Positions 52,842 to 61,589 of a DNA stretch of 64,000 bases are shown in pieces. The DNA is from Ureibacillus manganicus DSM 26584. Its GTDB lineage: Bacteria; Bacillota; Bacilli; Bacillales_A; Planococcaceae. The translations under genes and the position numbers were made by a program. The stretch lies in assembly GCF_000772945.1 (NCBI RefSeq), contig NZ_JPVN01000008.1:1-64000 (forward strand), read 5' to 3'. Positions within the stretch are counted from its first letter, which is position 1. Each line of letters begins with the position of its first letter. The notes under the pieces were generated by a model. The model had not been told where the DNA came from. It did not search any database and saw only the letters and a program-made list of their open reading frames with translations.

Positions 52842-55214
52842 TTAAAACAACCTCATTTGAGCTTCTGCTTTATCACTTTTCGCCTCAAACACACGGTACC
52901 CCATAGAACGGTATCCTTTCATTCTCTTTTCAAACATCGCATTTAATAAGGGCTCCTTCGTATCGACGTAGTCAAATACTTTTACTACAGTCTTATGTTC
53001 ATGCAGACGATGAAGTCTTCCAACATATTGTTGTAAAGTGCCTTTCCAGGAAATTGGCATTGTTAAAAATAATGTATCTAGCTTCGCATGGTCAAAACCT
53101 TCTCCAATATATTTTCCTGTAGCTATTATTAATCGTTCTTCATTATCCGAAATATGCTTTAGTTTTTTTAAGGTTTCATCGCGTTCTTTTTGTTTCATCT
53201 TTCCAGTTAATAAGAAAATATTTTTCGCAAAACCTTGGAACTTAGATGCTAATGCTTGAGCATGCTCAACACGTTCAGTTAATAATAAGGGAGTGGCTCC
53301 TTTATCCAACGCTTTGAGTACATCATCAAATATCATATCGTTTCGATACCTGTCGTTAATAAGCTCTTTATACAATAATTGTATATTCTTTTCTTCCACG
53401 TTTATCTTACTTTTAAAGTTTGTATCCCTTGGAGTTAGGATGTAATTAAAATTTTTAGCTGCTTTACTGTTTTTAGCACTTACTTTATATCGAATAGGTC
53501 CTAGTTGCATATTCATTATTGGTTGTAGTCCATCCTTCCGAGTTGGCGTTGCAGTCAACCCTAGAATGTACTTTGCTTTAACTTTTTTCAAAACTTGTTC
53601 GAAACTAAAAGCGGAAGTGTGGTGACATTCGTCTACAATTACTTGTCCATATTGAGTGACCAGATCTTTTGTCTCACCTTTATAATTAAGGCTTTGAAAG
53701 GTTGCTAAATCTATGATTCCTGTCTGATTATTTTTCCCACCACCGATTTGTCCAATTTTATGTTCTTTTAAATCTAAGAAAGTGGATAAGCGTTCCTTCC
53801 ATTGATCGAGCAATTGCTTTCGATTCACTAGAATGAGAGTACTAGTTTTACGTTTGGCAATTAATGAAGCTGCAATCACCGTTTTTCCAAAACCAGTAGT
53901 TGCTGATAATATACCGGTTGGATATTGCATTAGTTGATTTACAGCTACTTCTTGCTCGTTTCTTAAATGGCCAATAAAATCTACAGGAAATTGTAATCCT
54001 GAATTCGTAGAATCTTTAAATTCAACCTCTATTGATTGCTCATTCAGAAGTTTTACTAAATTCTCTTTACATCCTCGTGGAAGTACTAAGAAATGCTTGT
54101 CTTCATCATAGCAAGATATTATTCTCGGTATACCATGAGTCGAAACTCTTTTGGCTTGAGCTTTGTAAAATTCAGGATTATTAAAAGTTGCAAGTTCCAT
54201 CAAGTTCAGAATTAAAGAAGATGGAAGGAGATTTTTATCAATAAATAACCCATTTTTTTCAATAACTAGAATCCTTTTAGGGATATCCTTATTTGGTGTG
54301 TTACTAGATTGTACTGAGTACTTTGGATTATCGATGTTTTCGTGGTATTCATGTACGATTTTTTGAATTTCTTTAATCGTTATCCGTTGTAAGCTACTTA
54401 AGTATTTCCACTGATCAGGAAAAGGGATTAAATTTTCATCAATAAACACACTATTCCCACTTTTCCTAGGACCATTTTGTAGTGGAAGCGCGATTAAATT
54501 TCCAAAACCCCCAATTGGTAAAGTGTCTTGATTTGGAAACATTCGATCAAATGAATCCATCCCTAGTTCGTGTCTTTTAGAAATGGTACGAGATAGGAGA
54601 ACATTCCCAAGTTTCCTGACAAGTGATGCAGGAGTTGCTTCTTGCATGAAAACCCATACGTGGCATCCATTTCCCGATCTAGAGCGTTCAATACTAGCGG
54701 GAACCTGTAATTCCTTGCAAGTGGAGATAAAGGATTGTACATCTTGTTGCCAAGTTTTTTTATCAAAATCGACTGCCAAGAACCAACTAGTTTCATCTTG
54801 TAAAAGTGGGTAAAGTCCTATAGTTTGCTTACCTATAAGGTGGTCGTAAACAACTTGATCTGTTAATGGGAGAAGTAATCTGTGAGTACATTCTGAGCAC
54901 TTAATAGCTGGTTTTTGACAAATGGGCTTTTGCCACTCATTTTTACAAGCTGGTGTATAGCCAGATTTTCCATTCTTTGTTTCATACCTTACAGCATATG
55001 TATCCGTTCTACCTTTAAAGAGCTGCTTAAATATTTGAATTCTTTCATGAATTATTTGGGTTTTCGACATTACAAATTCATTATTTTGAGAAGCGGGGGA
55101 AGATGGCAAGGAAATATTATGAGAATGTAAAATAGCCTTTAATTTTATATTTTCCTGTTTCAACTGCTCACATTTTTGTAAAGCTTGTTGTAGTTGTAAT
55201 TTTATATTTTCCAT
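52842..55214 (-). CDS. TOTE-type primase-helicase
   Basis: A 790-residue protein. A short N-terminal coiled coil is followed by a Cys cluster (Cys90, 99, 106, 109). The archaeo-eukaryotic primase domain of TOTE type comes next, with metal site D-F-D at 149-151, S-G-N-G-C-H with His185, and F-P-N-Q-D near 226-230. The SF2 helicase has A-T-T-G-F-G-K-T at 438-445, D-E-C-H-H at 528-532, and motif VI Y-V-G-R-L-H-R. TOTE proteins are predicted to work in biological conflicts; other parts such as separate nucleases are not beside it here. ATG 55214 follows TTAGGTGATAAT. A broken partial copy lies at 50180. Confidence 0.85.
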   Translation of the reverse strand: MENIKLQLQQALQKCEQLKQENIKLKAILHSHNISLPSSPASQNNEFVMSKTQIIHERIQIFKQLFKGRTDTYAVRYETKNGKSGYTPACKNEWQKPICQKPAIKCSECTHRLLLPLTDQVVYDHLIGKQTIGLYPLLQDETSWFLAVDFDKKTWQQDVQSFISTCKELQVPASIERSRSGNGCHVWVFMQEATPASLVRKLGNVLLSRTISKRHELGMDSFDRMFPNQDTLPIGGFGNLIALPLQNGPRKSGNSVFIDENLIPFPDQWKYLSSLQRITIKEIQKIVHEYHENIDNPKYSVQSSNTPNKDIPKRILVIEKNGLFIDKNLLPSSLILNLMELATFNNPEFYKAQAKRVSTHGIPRIISCYDEDKHFLVLPRGCKENLVKLLNEQSIEVEFKDSTNSGLQFPVDFIGHLRNEQEVAVNQLMQYPTGILSATTGFGKTVIAASLIAKRKTSTLILVNRKQLLDQWKERLSTFLDLKEHKIGQIGGGKNNQTGIIDLATFQSLNYKGETKDLVTQYGQVIVDECHHTSAFSFEQVLKKVKAKYILGLTATPTRKDGLQPIMNMQLGPIRYKVSAKNSKAAKNFNYILTPRDTNFKSKINVEEKNIQLLYKELINDRYRNDMIFDDVLKALDKGATPLLLTERVEHAQALASKFQGFAKNIFLLTGKMKQKERDETLKKLKHISDNEERLIIATGKYIGEGFDHAKLDTLFLTMPISWKGTLQQYVGRLHRLHEHKTVVKVFDYVDTKEPLLNAMFEKRMKGYRSMGYRVFEAKSDKAEAQMRLF

Positions 55215-55297
55215 ATTATCACCTAACAATATTATCCCAAGATATTCTATTATTTAGTCACATTATACATAGAAACATAAAAAGAAGAGAGGTTTGT

Positions 55298-55600
55298 GTG
55301 ATAAAGAAGAAAAAACGAAAAGAACAAAAGGAATTGTATCATGAACTAGTTAAACGGTGTAACATCAAAAAGTAACCTAAAATGCACTGGAGCCCCTATC
55401 TGGCTTTCAACAATGGGAAGTGGGGCAGTTATCATATGTTGAGTTAACGGATCAGATTCATGAATTATATAGGAAAAAACATGATAAATTTTAATTGTTA
55501 TGGATGAAATAATAATCTACTAACTCTCGAAGAGAAAAAAGAATTTAGACTTTTAACAGATGAAGAAAAATTGTTTTTTATATTTGATAAAGAGGATTGA
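55298..55600 (+). pseudogene. Decayed small hypothetical gene
   Basis: GTG 55298, after AAGAGAGG, begins a Lys-rich frame (K-K-K-K-R-K-E-Q-K-E-L-Y-H-E-L) that stops at 55375. The same protein seems to go on in other frames: L-E-P-L-S-G-F-Q-Q-W-E-V-G-Q-L at about 55390-55495, and L-T-L-E-E-K-K-E-F-R-L-L to a stop at 55600. At least two frameshifts or small deletions break it. Confidence 0.6.
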
Positions 55601-55814
55601 ATATGTGATTATCTAACATTCTTAAACTTATCAATTTTACCTATTATTTTTTTACTCATTTTTAGCAATTGACTATCTTTAGTTTCTCTATTAGGTAAAT
55701 CATCGGAAGGCTTACCTGAAAAAGGACTTTTTTCTTTTTATTTCCCATTTGTACATCTCCCAAATTACGTATATATTATTATTTTTAATATGGTCATAAT
55801 TTAGAGGATTTAAA

Positions 55815-55850
55815 CAAAAAAAGACAGGGATATCCTGTCTTGTCTTATAA
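55815..55850 (-). terminator. Minus-strand terminator
   Basis: On the minus strand GACAGG pairs with CCTGTC (loop ATATC region) and is followed by seven T. It sits at the end of the small gene at 55845. Confidence 0.75.
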
Positions 55851-56048
55851 TTTCACTTCACCGTAACTGCTATCTTTTAATCGTTTAACTGCTTTGTTAC
55901 TTCTTTCAAACAATTCTATTGTATATAACGAAGGAGTAGTTTGCGGAATTGTTTGAGCTGTCGTTTCCATTAAGAAAGGTGATCTAGTTTTACCTCTATT
56001 ACTTTTTGATTCACGAGAGATATTTGCTTCTACTAGATGTTCTGACAT
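55845..56048 (-). CDS. Small hypothetical protein
   Basis: A 67-residue Ser/Thr/Glu-rich frame from ATG 56048 (M-S-E-H-L-V-E-A-N-I-S-R-E-S). The ribosome binding site AGAAG is weak. It has a terminator just past its stop, which supports transcription. Not recognised; may be a leftover of a longer gene. Confidence 0.4.
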   Translation of the reverse strand: MSEHLVEANISRESKSNRGKTRSPFLMETTAQTIPQTTPSLYTIELFERSNKAVKRLKDSSYGEVKL

Positions 56049-56152
56049 AATCTTCTGTGATTCTATTAACTTGCCAGAAGTACTTATCAATCAGTTAAAT
56101 GTATAGCTGATGATTCCATTTAAATAGAATTATTTTGGATTTTTACTGTGAA

Positions 56153-56830
56153 CTATAGGTTATTTTGATACTGAACCTTTTTATTTAACCCACCAGAAAC
56201 ATTAATAGCTTCGCCCGTAATCGCAACGGATAGTGGTGAAGATAAGAAAGTAATCACATTAGCGATTTCCTCAGGTTTAGCTAACTGTCCGATTGAATTC
56301 GTTGTTTTAGCTTCTTCAACCCCTGTATAAACCGCATTCACCGTAATTCCGTATTTCGCTAGTTCAACTTGTTCATCGGCACTAATGCTTTCAACAGATT
56401 GGGTAGTCGGAGCATTGACATTAATGATTCGCCCCCAATTATTTTTCTTCATGTATGGAACAACTGATTGGATGCAACGAGAATAACTCCTAACCTGATC
56501 TTCAAAATCCTCGAGCTCACCATCACTTCCGTAGTTCACCAAGATATCAATACCACCCAATAGCTCTGCGGCTCTCTCTACTAGACTCAAAATAGAGTCT
56601 GGATCTCTAAGGTCAGCTGCGACTGGGTAAATTTTACTTCCTGGTACTGGGTAAAGATGACTTCCGGTTACCGTAAATAATTCTCTCGCAGTTTCTTTCA
56701 AAGTTGTAGCATTACTAGAGCTTATTACACAATCCACACCCTCTTGCGCTAATTGGCGAGCAACCGCCTTGCCAATTCCTTCACAACCGCCTGTAATTAG
56801 TGCCTTTTTACCAGCTAACTGCAAATTCAT
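56153..56830 (-). CDS. Short-chain dehydrogenase/reductase
   Basis: A 225-residue SDR. Cofactor motif T-G-G-C-E-G-I-G-K is near residues 14-22, then N-Y-G-S in place of the usual N-N-A-G. The usual S...Y-x3-K catalytic set is changed: A-P-T-T-Q-S followed by E-L-A-K-Y-G-I, without the normal Tyr. Activity may thus be altered or lost, as in atypical SDRs. The C-terminal P-E-E-I-A-N-V-I-T-F-L-S-S segment is standard. ATG 56830 follows TAGGAGGTAG; ATG 56875 is upstream of that site. Stands alone. Confidence 0.8.
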   Translation of the reverse strand: MNLQLAGKKALITGGCEGIGKAVARQLAQEGVDCVISSSNATTLKETARELFTVTGSHLYPVPGSKIYPVAADLRDPDSILSLVERAAELLGGIDILVNYGSDGELEDFEDQVRSYSRCIQSVVPYMKKNNWGRIINVNAPTTQSVESISADEQVELAKYGITVNAVYTGVEEAKTTNSIGQLAKPEEIANVITFLSSPLSVAITGEAINVSGGLNKKVQYQNNL

Positions 56831-57106
56831 ATTGCTACCTCCTAAATGATATTTCGCACATAAGCGACTTTTCACATGTCTTAACTATTTAAAAGAAATA
56901 CAGAATTATAGTTTTCTGAATAGTTCTTCATTTGAATATACTATTCTCTATATCTAGGAGATATCCTTTGTTATTCAAAAAATAGATAGTAAGGCCTTTA
57001 TATGAACAAAAAGTAGGAAAGGAATCGAGGGGTTAAGGAAGTCCATAGTGAAATACATTAAGTGTTTGAGAGGAGTGATGGTTTTCTGATCTTAATAAAT
57101 GAAAAA

Positions 57107-57206
57107 CGCGTATTTCAACCTACGACTTAATCAAAAATAAGTGCAAATTCGATTAACCGCTGAACCTGCACTTAATTACAGTTATGTCGTATCATCAAAA
57201 TACGCG
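57107..57206. repeat. Nested inverted repeat, about 100 bp
   Basis: Three nested stems share one centre: CGCGTATTT (57107-57115) with AAATACGCG (57198-57206); TACGAC (57121-57126) with GTCGTA (57186-57191); TAAGTGCA (57138-57145) with TGCACTTA (57167-57174). No gene or T tract. The rest of the 56831-57279 gap shows nothing else. TATGTCGTATC is shared with the palindrome at 24597. Confidence 0.7.
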
Positions 57207-57279
57207 ATTCCAAAAATCTCATTTTCGATAGCCACGCAAGAGGGCCGAACATTTCATTGACAGAAGTACTCGACGAAAT

Positions 57280-57558
57280 CTAATCATCATCTCTAAAATC
57301 ATCCGTATCAACAGTAATCAGGACTAAACTTGCTCCTTCAGGTATATTGATTTCCTTTGTGGGACTCGGCGGGTTAAAAGGGATGTTGTCGTCTTCATTT
57401 GTGGCTAACGTTTGGCCAAGTACATCCTCAGCCATTGTAATTGCTTCATGTAATGTATCGCCATCTGTAAATACATACTCTAGATCCGGAAAGTCTACGT
57501 TGTAGGTTTGATCTTCTTCACACCAATTTATAATGGAATAGTATTTGTATATTGCCAT
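57280..57558 (-). CDS. HicB-like antitoxin-family protein, orphan
   Basis: A 92-residue protein with the HicB fold pattern: Y-Y-S-I-I-N-W, then Y-N-V-D-F-P-D-L, then G-D-T-L-H-E-A-I-T-M-A-E-D-V-L-G. The C-terminus is acidic with no DNA-binding domain. AAGGAGATG precedes ATG 57558. HicB proteins normally neutralise a HicA RNase encoded next to them; no HicA-like frame is seen on either side, so this is an orphan with perhaps another role. Confidence 0.8.
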   Translation of the reverse strand: MAIYKYYSIINWCEEDQTYNVDFPDLEYVFTDGDTLHEAITMAEDVLGQTLATNEDDNIPFNPPSPTKEINIPEGASLVLITVDTDDFRDDD

Positions 57559-57708
57559 ATTTTATCATCTCCTTGTACCTAAACATTATAACCAAGCCGT
57601 AAAGAAATCATAGCTGGATTATTTAGCAGTTCTCTCATTGGAAGGAAATCTAGATTTTGAAAGAGAAATAATATAAGAGTGATGGTACTAAAATCAGGGG
57701 GGATACTA

Positions 57709-58152
57709 GTGGATTGTAAAATGGTTAAAAAGGTCTTTCGAGTTGTGGGTATAAAAGGTAATGGACCGTATGCTAATTTTGGCGTCGAGGTTCCAAAGCT
57801 TGCCCAACAACTTCAATTGCGTAAAGGTGAAATTGAATATCATTCAGGGACTGAGATTGCACTTTTCGAACCTAAAAGAGATGAAAGTCATCTGGAAGGT
57901 CAGTATTTTGTAGGATTCACCGTAAATGAAGCGGGGCAAAGTGTTCCAGCTGGAATGGATTATATTGAAACTGCTCAATCCTATGTTACCACTAGGGGAA
58001 ATATCAACCATCTTTCAAATCTTCATAACCAGTTATTGCAATGGGCAGATGAACAAGGGTTTAAAAGAGATTTAGAAGCTCAGATTGTTGAAACCTATCA
58101 TCCAATAGAAAATGGGGAAGAAGTAGAAATCTATTTACCAATTTTGAATTAG
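57709..58152 (+). CDS. GyrI-like/effector-binding domain protein
   Basis: A 147-residue protein resembling the small-molecule-binding (GyrI-like, AraC effector) fold: G-I-K-G-N-G-P-Y-A-N-F, a middle strand E-G-Q-Y-F-V-G-F-T-V, and a C-terminal E-T-Y-H-P-I-E-N-G-E-E-V-E-I-Y-L-P-I. GTG 57709 follows GGGGGG; ATG 57721 is also possible. Such proteins bind drugs or bacteriocins or act as regulators without their own DNA-binding part. Next to a GNAT gene, 30 bases on. Confidence 0.75.
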   Translation: MDCKMVKKVFRVVGIKGNGPYANFGVEVPKLAQQLQLRKGEIEYHSGTEIALFEPKRDESHLEGQYFVGFTVNEAGQSVPAGMDYIETAQSYVTTRGNINHLSNLHNQLLQWADEQGFKRDLEAQIVETYHPIENGEEVEIYLPILN

Positions 58153-58182
58153 ACTTTAAAGGGGAGGTAGTAGAAGGAGGAA

Positions 58183-58704
58183 ATGAATTTGGATACCAAT
58201 CTAGACCTTAAAGAGTTCGATATAAAGATTGCTACAAAAGAAGATAGTAGTAACGTCATTAATATGTTAAAACAGATTGCCCAATGGATGAAAGACCATG
58301 AGATTAACCAATGGCGGTTTCTGTTAGAAGGCGGGGATGATGAGGAGATTGAACAAGCCATAGCCAACCAGGAGACCTATATTGTTTCAAAAGGCAACGA
58401 GTTGGTAGCAACATTTACACTTCTTTCGAAACAAAGTGAATGGGACAGTCATATTTGGGGGGAGGATCAAAGCTCAAAATCCCTCTACTTACACAGACTT
58501 GCAGTTGTTCCCACTTTGATGAATAACAATTTAGGTAGCAGCCTTTTGTCATGGATCGAAAACCATGCAGTTGATCGGGAATATCTTCGATTGGACTGTG
58601 TGGCTGACAATGTAAAATTAAATAACTTTTATAAGAATCATGAATTCGAACTTGTTGGAATAACGGATGGTCATAGTAAATACGAAAAACGGTTGAAATC
58701 TTAA
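58183..58704 (+). CDS. GNAT-family N-acetyltransferase
   Basis: A 173-residue GNAT protein with the acetyl-CoA region L-H-R-L-A-V-V-P...N-L-G-S-S-L-L and the C-terminal N-F-Y-K-N-H-E-F strand. AAGGAGG lies only two bases before ATG 58183, so TTG 58189, eight bases on, may be the true start. Cotranscribed with the GyrI-like gene; a terminator follows. The substrate is unknown. Confidence 0.8.
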   Translation: MNLDTNLDLKEFDIKIATKEDSSNVINMLKQIAQWMKDHEINQWRFLLEGGDDEEIEQAIANQETYIVSKGNELVATFTLLSKQSEWDSHIWGEDQSSKSLYLHRLAVVPTLMNNNLGSSLLSWIENHAVDREYLRLDCVADNVKLNNFYKNHEFELVGITDGHSKYEKRLKS

Positions 58705-58738
58705 AATCGGACGTTGACCATTGTGCACTATTACACTT

Positions 58739-58771
58739 AAACCCCGTTCTTAGTTTCGAACGGGGTTTTGG
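58739..58771. terminator. Bidirectional terminator
   Basis: AAACCCCGTTC pairs perfectly with GAACGGGGTTT around TTAGTTTC, flanked by T on the right and A on the left. Confidence 0.85.
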
Positions 58772-58785
58772 ATTTTTATTAATTG

Positions 58786-59073
58786 TTATAGTCGTATCTT
58801 AACCTCTGAGCCGTCCTTCGCTTTGACATCGACTAGCACTAGCCCCTTATGTTTTTTCAATTCCTTGGCGAAAGGTTTTAATATTTTTTTGTCTAGTTGT
58901 GGGAAGATGAAGGGAATGTCTTGTTCTTTTCTTTCGGCATTTTCATGAATCATTTTATTTATTTTACGCTGAAAACGTTTTGAAGATAGAATGGAAATCG
59001 CAATATTAAAAAATGCATATGGAATTGGGATGGATAACCGAACTTTTTCTGATTTCACTTTTACATGCATCAT
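58786..59073 (-). CDS. Small protein of DUF2089 operon
   Basis: A 95-residue protein related in build to the end of the next gene upstream (strand V-L-V-D-V-K-A-K-D-G-S-E-V-K-I here; D-V-K-S-A-N-G-D-T-V-A-I there). It has a weakly hydrophobic stretch around residues 17-30. Third gene of a compact minus-strand operon with 10-base spacing. Function unknown; probably part of a membrane-linked stress module. Confidence 0.7.
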   Translation of the reverse strand: MMHVKVKSEKVRLSIPIPYAFFNIAISILSSKRFQRKINKMIHENAERKEQDIPFIFPQLDKKILKPFAKELKKHKGLVLVDVKAKDGSEVKIRL

Positions 59074-59083
59074 AGGCTACTCA

Positions 59084-59476
59084 CTATTCGATGAAGATTG
59101 CAACGGTATCACCGTTTGCCGATTTCACATCAACAATTTGGCCATCTAATTCGTTTTCGATTGCTTCCATGATGATCCCAATGTCTAGATCTTTTACGTA
59201 TTTTTCTGATTGAGGAAGGGTAGATGCAATACTGTAGCCAGCCATTAATGCTACTTTAACAAGTTTGATAGGCAAGTTGACCGTGACATTATCATTTTGG
59301 GCAGATACTACACGAATCTTTAAAGTTTTATCTAAATATTTCGTAGGTTTTACAATAGTTTTCCCTGTATCTTCTTTCTCTTGTAACACTTGAATTAGTT
59401 CCGCTCCTTGATTTGCATCAATTTTGCCTTCTTGAACCATTGATAATACTCTTGTAATCTCATCTTTCATGAACAA
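59084..59476 (-). CDS. SHOCT-like/YvlB-type protein
   Basis: A 130-residue protein with an N-terminal SHOCT-like helix pair (I-T-R-V-L-S-M-V-Q-E-G-K-I-D-A-N-Q-G-A-E-L-I) and a C-terminal beta segment. Proteins of this type in Bacillales belong to envelope-stress modules (LiaX/YvlB-like). Follows the DUF2089 gene by five bases, so they are cotranscribed. AGGAGGATTG before ATG 59476. Confidence 0.75.
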   Translation of the reverse strand: MFMKDEITRVLSMVQEGKIDANQGAELIQVLQEKEDTGKTIVKPTKYLDKTLKIRVVSAQNDNVTVNLPIKLVKVALMAGYSIASTLPQSEKYVKDLDIGIIMEAIENELDGQIVDVKSANGDTVAIFIE

Positions 59477-59481
59477 TCCTC

Positions 59482-59847
59482 CTATTCGTCTTTTAAAAGC
59501 TTAATGGCTTCATCTGCTGTGATTTCGCCATTTTCTAACATTGTGACAATCTTTTTCTCATCTACTTCATTTTTCTTCTTTTGTTCATAACCAAGGGCTG
59601 AAATGATGTCTGTTAGCTTGCCTCGAACGGTTGGATAGGAAATACCCAGCTCTTTTTCTACTTCTTTAATACTTCCTCTACAAGCTAAAAATACTTCCAC
59701 AAACTGAAGTTGCTCCTTTGAGAGGGATGCAATCTTTGAAAGTTCAAACTCATTTTCAATCGTCGTGTGACAATGGGTGCACTGTAATTTTGTAATTTTT
59801 AATGTTTCGCTGCAGACAGGACATGTTGTGATTACTTTATAGGCCAT
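59482..59847 (-). CDS. DUF2089 family protein
   Basis: A 121-residue protein. An N-terminal zinc ribbon (C-P-V-C ... C-T-H-C) is followed by a helix-turn-helix (L-G-I-S-Y-P-T-V-R-G-K-L) and a SHOCT-like tail (G-E-I-T-A-D-E-A-I-K-L-L). It is the probable DNA-binding regulator of the three-gene operon. ATG 59847 follows AAAGGAA; ATG 59853 is a less likely start. Confidence 0.85.
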   Translation of the reverse strand: MAYKVITTCPVCSETLKITKLQCTHCHTTIENEFELSKIASLSKEQLQFVEVFLACRGSIKEVEKELGISYPTVRGKLTDIISALGYEQKKKNEVDEKKIVTMLENGEITADEAIKLLKDE

Positions 59848-60067
59848 AATCAAATTCCTTTCTTTAAGTTAATTTGATTATATAACAGAAAATTTAAAAA
59901 ACAAGTAGTTGAACTTAATTATTTTAATTTAATTGTTAATAAAATTAATACCTAACTTAATTTTATTAATTTATTGTTTTTGCGTGTGCTTTTGGACATT
60001 GACCATTTCCTCGGCCAGTAGCCGAGTATGTTATAATTTTCACTGATTATATTGTAGGAGTGTTTTT

Positions 60068-60256
60068 ATGCTATTTGAAATTCTTGTTTTTATTATTTCA
60101 ATATTTTTAGCGGAAGCTATTTATAGATATGGATTATCTAAATTGAAATTTTTAACAAGTAAATCTGCGCTGTATCAAAAACGGTTTAAAAATTATACGA
60201 TCGGGTTTATGTTTGTTTTCTTCATGTTACTAGCAGTGATTTTAGAGATAATTTAA
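60068..60256 (+). CDS. Small membrane protein
   Basis: A 62-residue protein with two hydrophobic helices (residues 1-18 and 45-62) joined by a basic loop. TAGGAGTG precedes ATG 60068. No family recognised. A hairpin (AATAG...CTATT) lies just after its stop. Confidence 0.65.
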   Translation: MLFEILVFIISIFLAEAIYRYGLSKLKFLTSKSALYQKRFKNYTIGFMFVFFMLLAVILEII

Positions 60257-60278
60257 TAGTCGTTCATCACGAATGCTA

Positions 60279-61301
60279 TTATTTCACGTGTTTAATAACC
60301 TTCATCATCATCTGTGCCGCAACTCGTTGCCCCCAAAACTGATTCGTCGTTCCAGTAAAATATAGGTCGGTCTTTGGATGGTAAAAGGCAAAAGACCCTG
60401 TTTGCCCCCAATGGCCGATCATTCCGTTTTTAAAGTCTTTTATAGAAATGGGTTGGTTGGCTATCCCCACACCATAAAAGAATGTACCTGGGAGAAAGAT
60501 GAATTTCCATTCTTTTAGCTCATCCAAATATTCTTTTGGAAAGAGGCGTCCATTAATAAATGCTTTTAAAAAGATCATAGATTCCTTTGCAGTCGAGACA
60601 ATGCCACCTTCAGGCCCGATGGATGACATATAAATTGGTAAGTGCATTTTCTTCTCTTTGTAATAGAAATCGGATGGTCGCGTATCATTGGCATCTTCAT
60701 ATAAGTACGTATTCTCTAATTGGAGTTCGTCGAAAATGAATTCCTTGAACACGGTGTGGATGTCTTTATTCGTGATGGTTTCAATAATTTTACCTAATAG
60801 CTGAAAGTTTGTATCTGAATATTGAACTTTTTGACCAGGGGCGAATTTAGGTTTCATTTGTTTCACTGCCGCTAGTTCTCTTTCGAAGCCCCAGCTCTGA
60901 TCGTTTCCTGCTAGAAGTTCTTTTGTTGCGGTGGAAGAAAAGTAATCTGGAATACCGGATGTGTTGGACATTAAATGTTTGATGGTGATTTCTTTGGAGT
61001 AGTCTTTGCCTTTAAATAGGTGGAGCCCGTGGAGAATGTCATCAGAAAAGTAGTGGGAGAGATTATCTTGTAGGTTAAGACGATTTTCTGATCTTAATTT
61101 AAGTATGACTGTTGTGACGTATAATTTTGTAACACTTGCGATGAAATAGGGTTGATCTGTCGTTAGATTGCCAGCTGCGGATATGTAAGATAACGAATGA
61201 TCTCCACTTTCAACATTGAATACAGTACCAAAAATGTTTTTCTTCGATACCGCTTCTTCAACTAACTCATCAATAAACGATGGCTTAATGGCTGTTAACA
61301 A
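60279..61301 (-). CDS. Serine hydrolase, beta-lactamase fold
   Basis: A 340-residue class C-type serine hydrolase: S-V-T-K as S-x-x-K, Y-S-D-T in the Y-x-N-like position, and G-H-W-G-Q-T-G in the H/K-x-G-like position. No signal peptide, so cytosolic. TTG 61301 lies eight bases after AAGAGGAGG; ATG 61340 has no binding site. It could be an esterase, D-aminopeptidase-like enzyme or resistance protein. Confidence 0.85.
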   Translation of the reverse strand: MLTAIKPSFIDELVEEAVSKKNIFGTVFNVESGDHSLSYISAAGNLTTDQPYFIASVTKLYVTTVILKLRSENRLNLQDNLSHYFSDDILHGLHLFKGKDYSKEITIKHLMSNTSGIPDYFSSTATKELLAGNDQSWGFERELAAVKQMKPKFAPGQKVQYSDTNFQLLGKIIETITNKDIHTVFKEFIFDELQLENTYLYEDANDTRPSDFYYKEKKMHLPIYMSSIGPEGGIVSTAKESMIFLKAFINGRLFPKEYLDELKEWKFIFLPGTFFYGVGIANQPISIKDFKNGMIGHWGQTGSFAFYHPKTDLYFTGTTNQFWGQRVAAQMMMKVIKHVK

Positions 61302-61589
61302 TTGGGTAGCCTCCTCTTCAATCTGAGAAATTTCACTCATTAAGAGTATACGATTGGTCGCTCGTTAAGTTTCGTAATTTCCCATTTGTGGTTTATAGTT
61401 ACACAAAATCAGGACATGAGACCTGTCTTTTAATCCGCACTATGAGAATCGCTAATTTAATGTTAAAATGTACGAATTAATAATTTTGAATATTTAGTCT
61501 ATCAAAGAATTACGATGAACTTGTACATAACCAATGCAATATTCGTGACTTAATAGAAAGCCTAAATGAATAGGAAAGGAGAGAGACGT

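Noticed and set aside
52319-52845. Several overlapping open frames across the tandem repeat
   Set aside because: They arise from the repeat in all frames; unit lengths are not multiples of three and no ribosome binding site precedes them.
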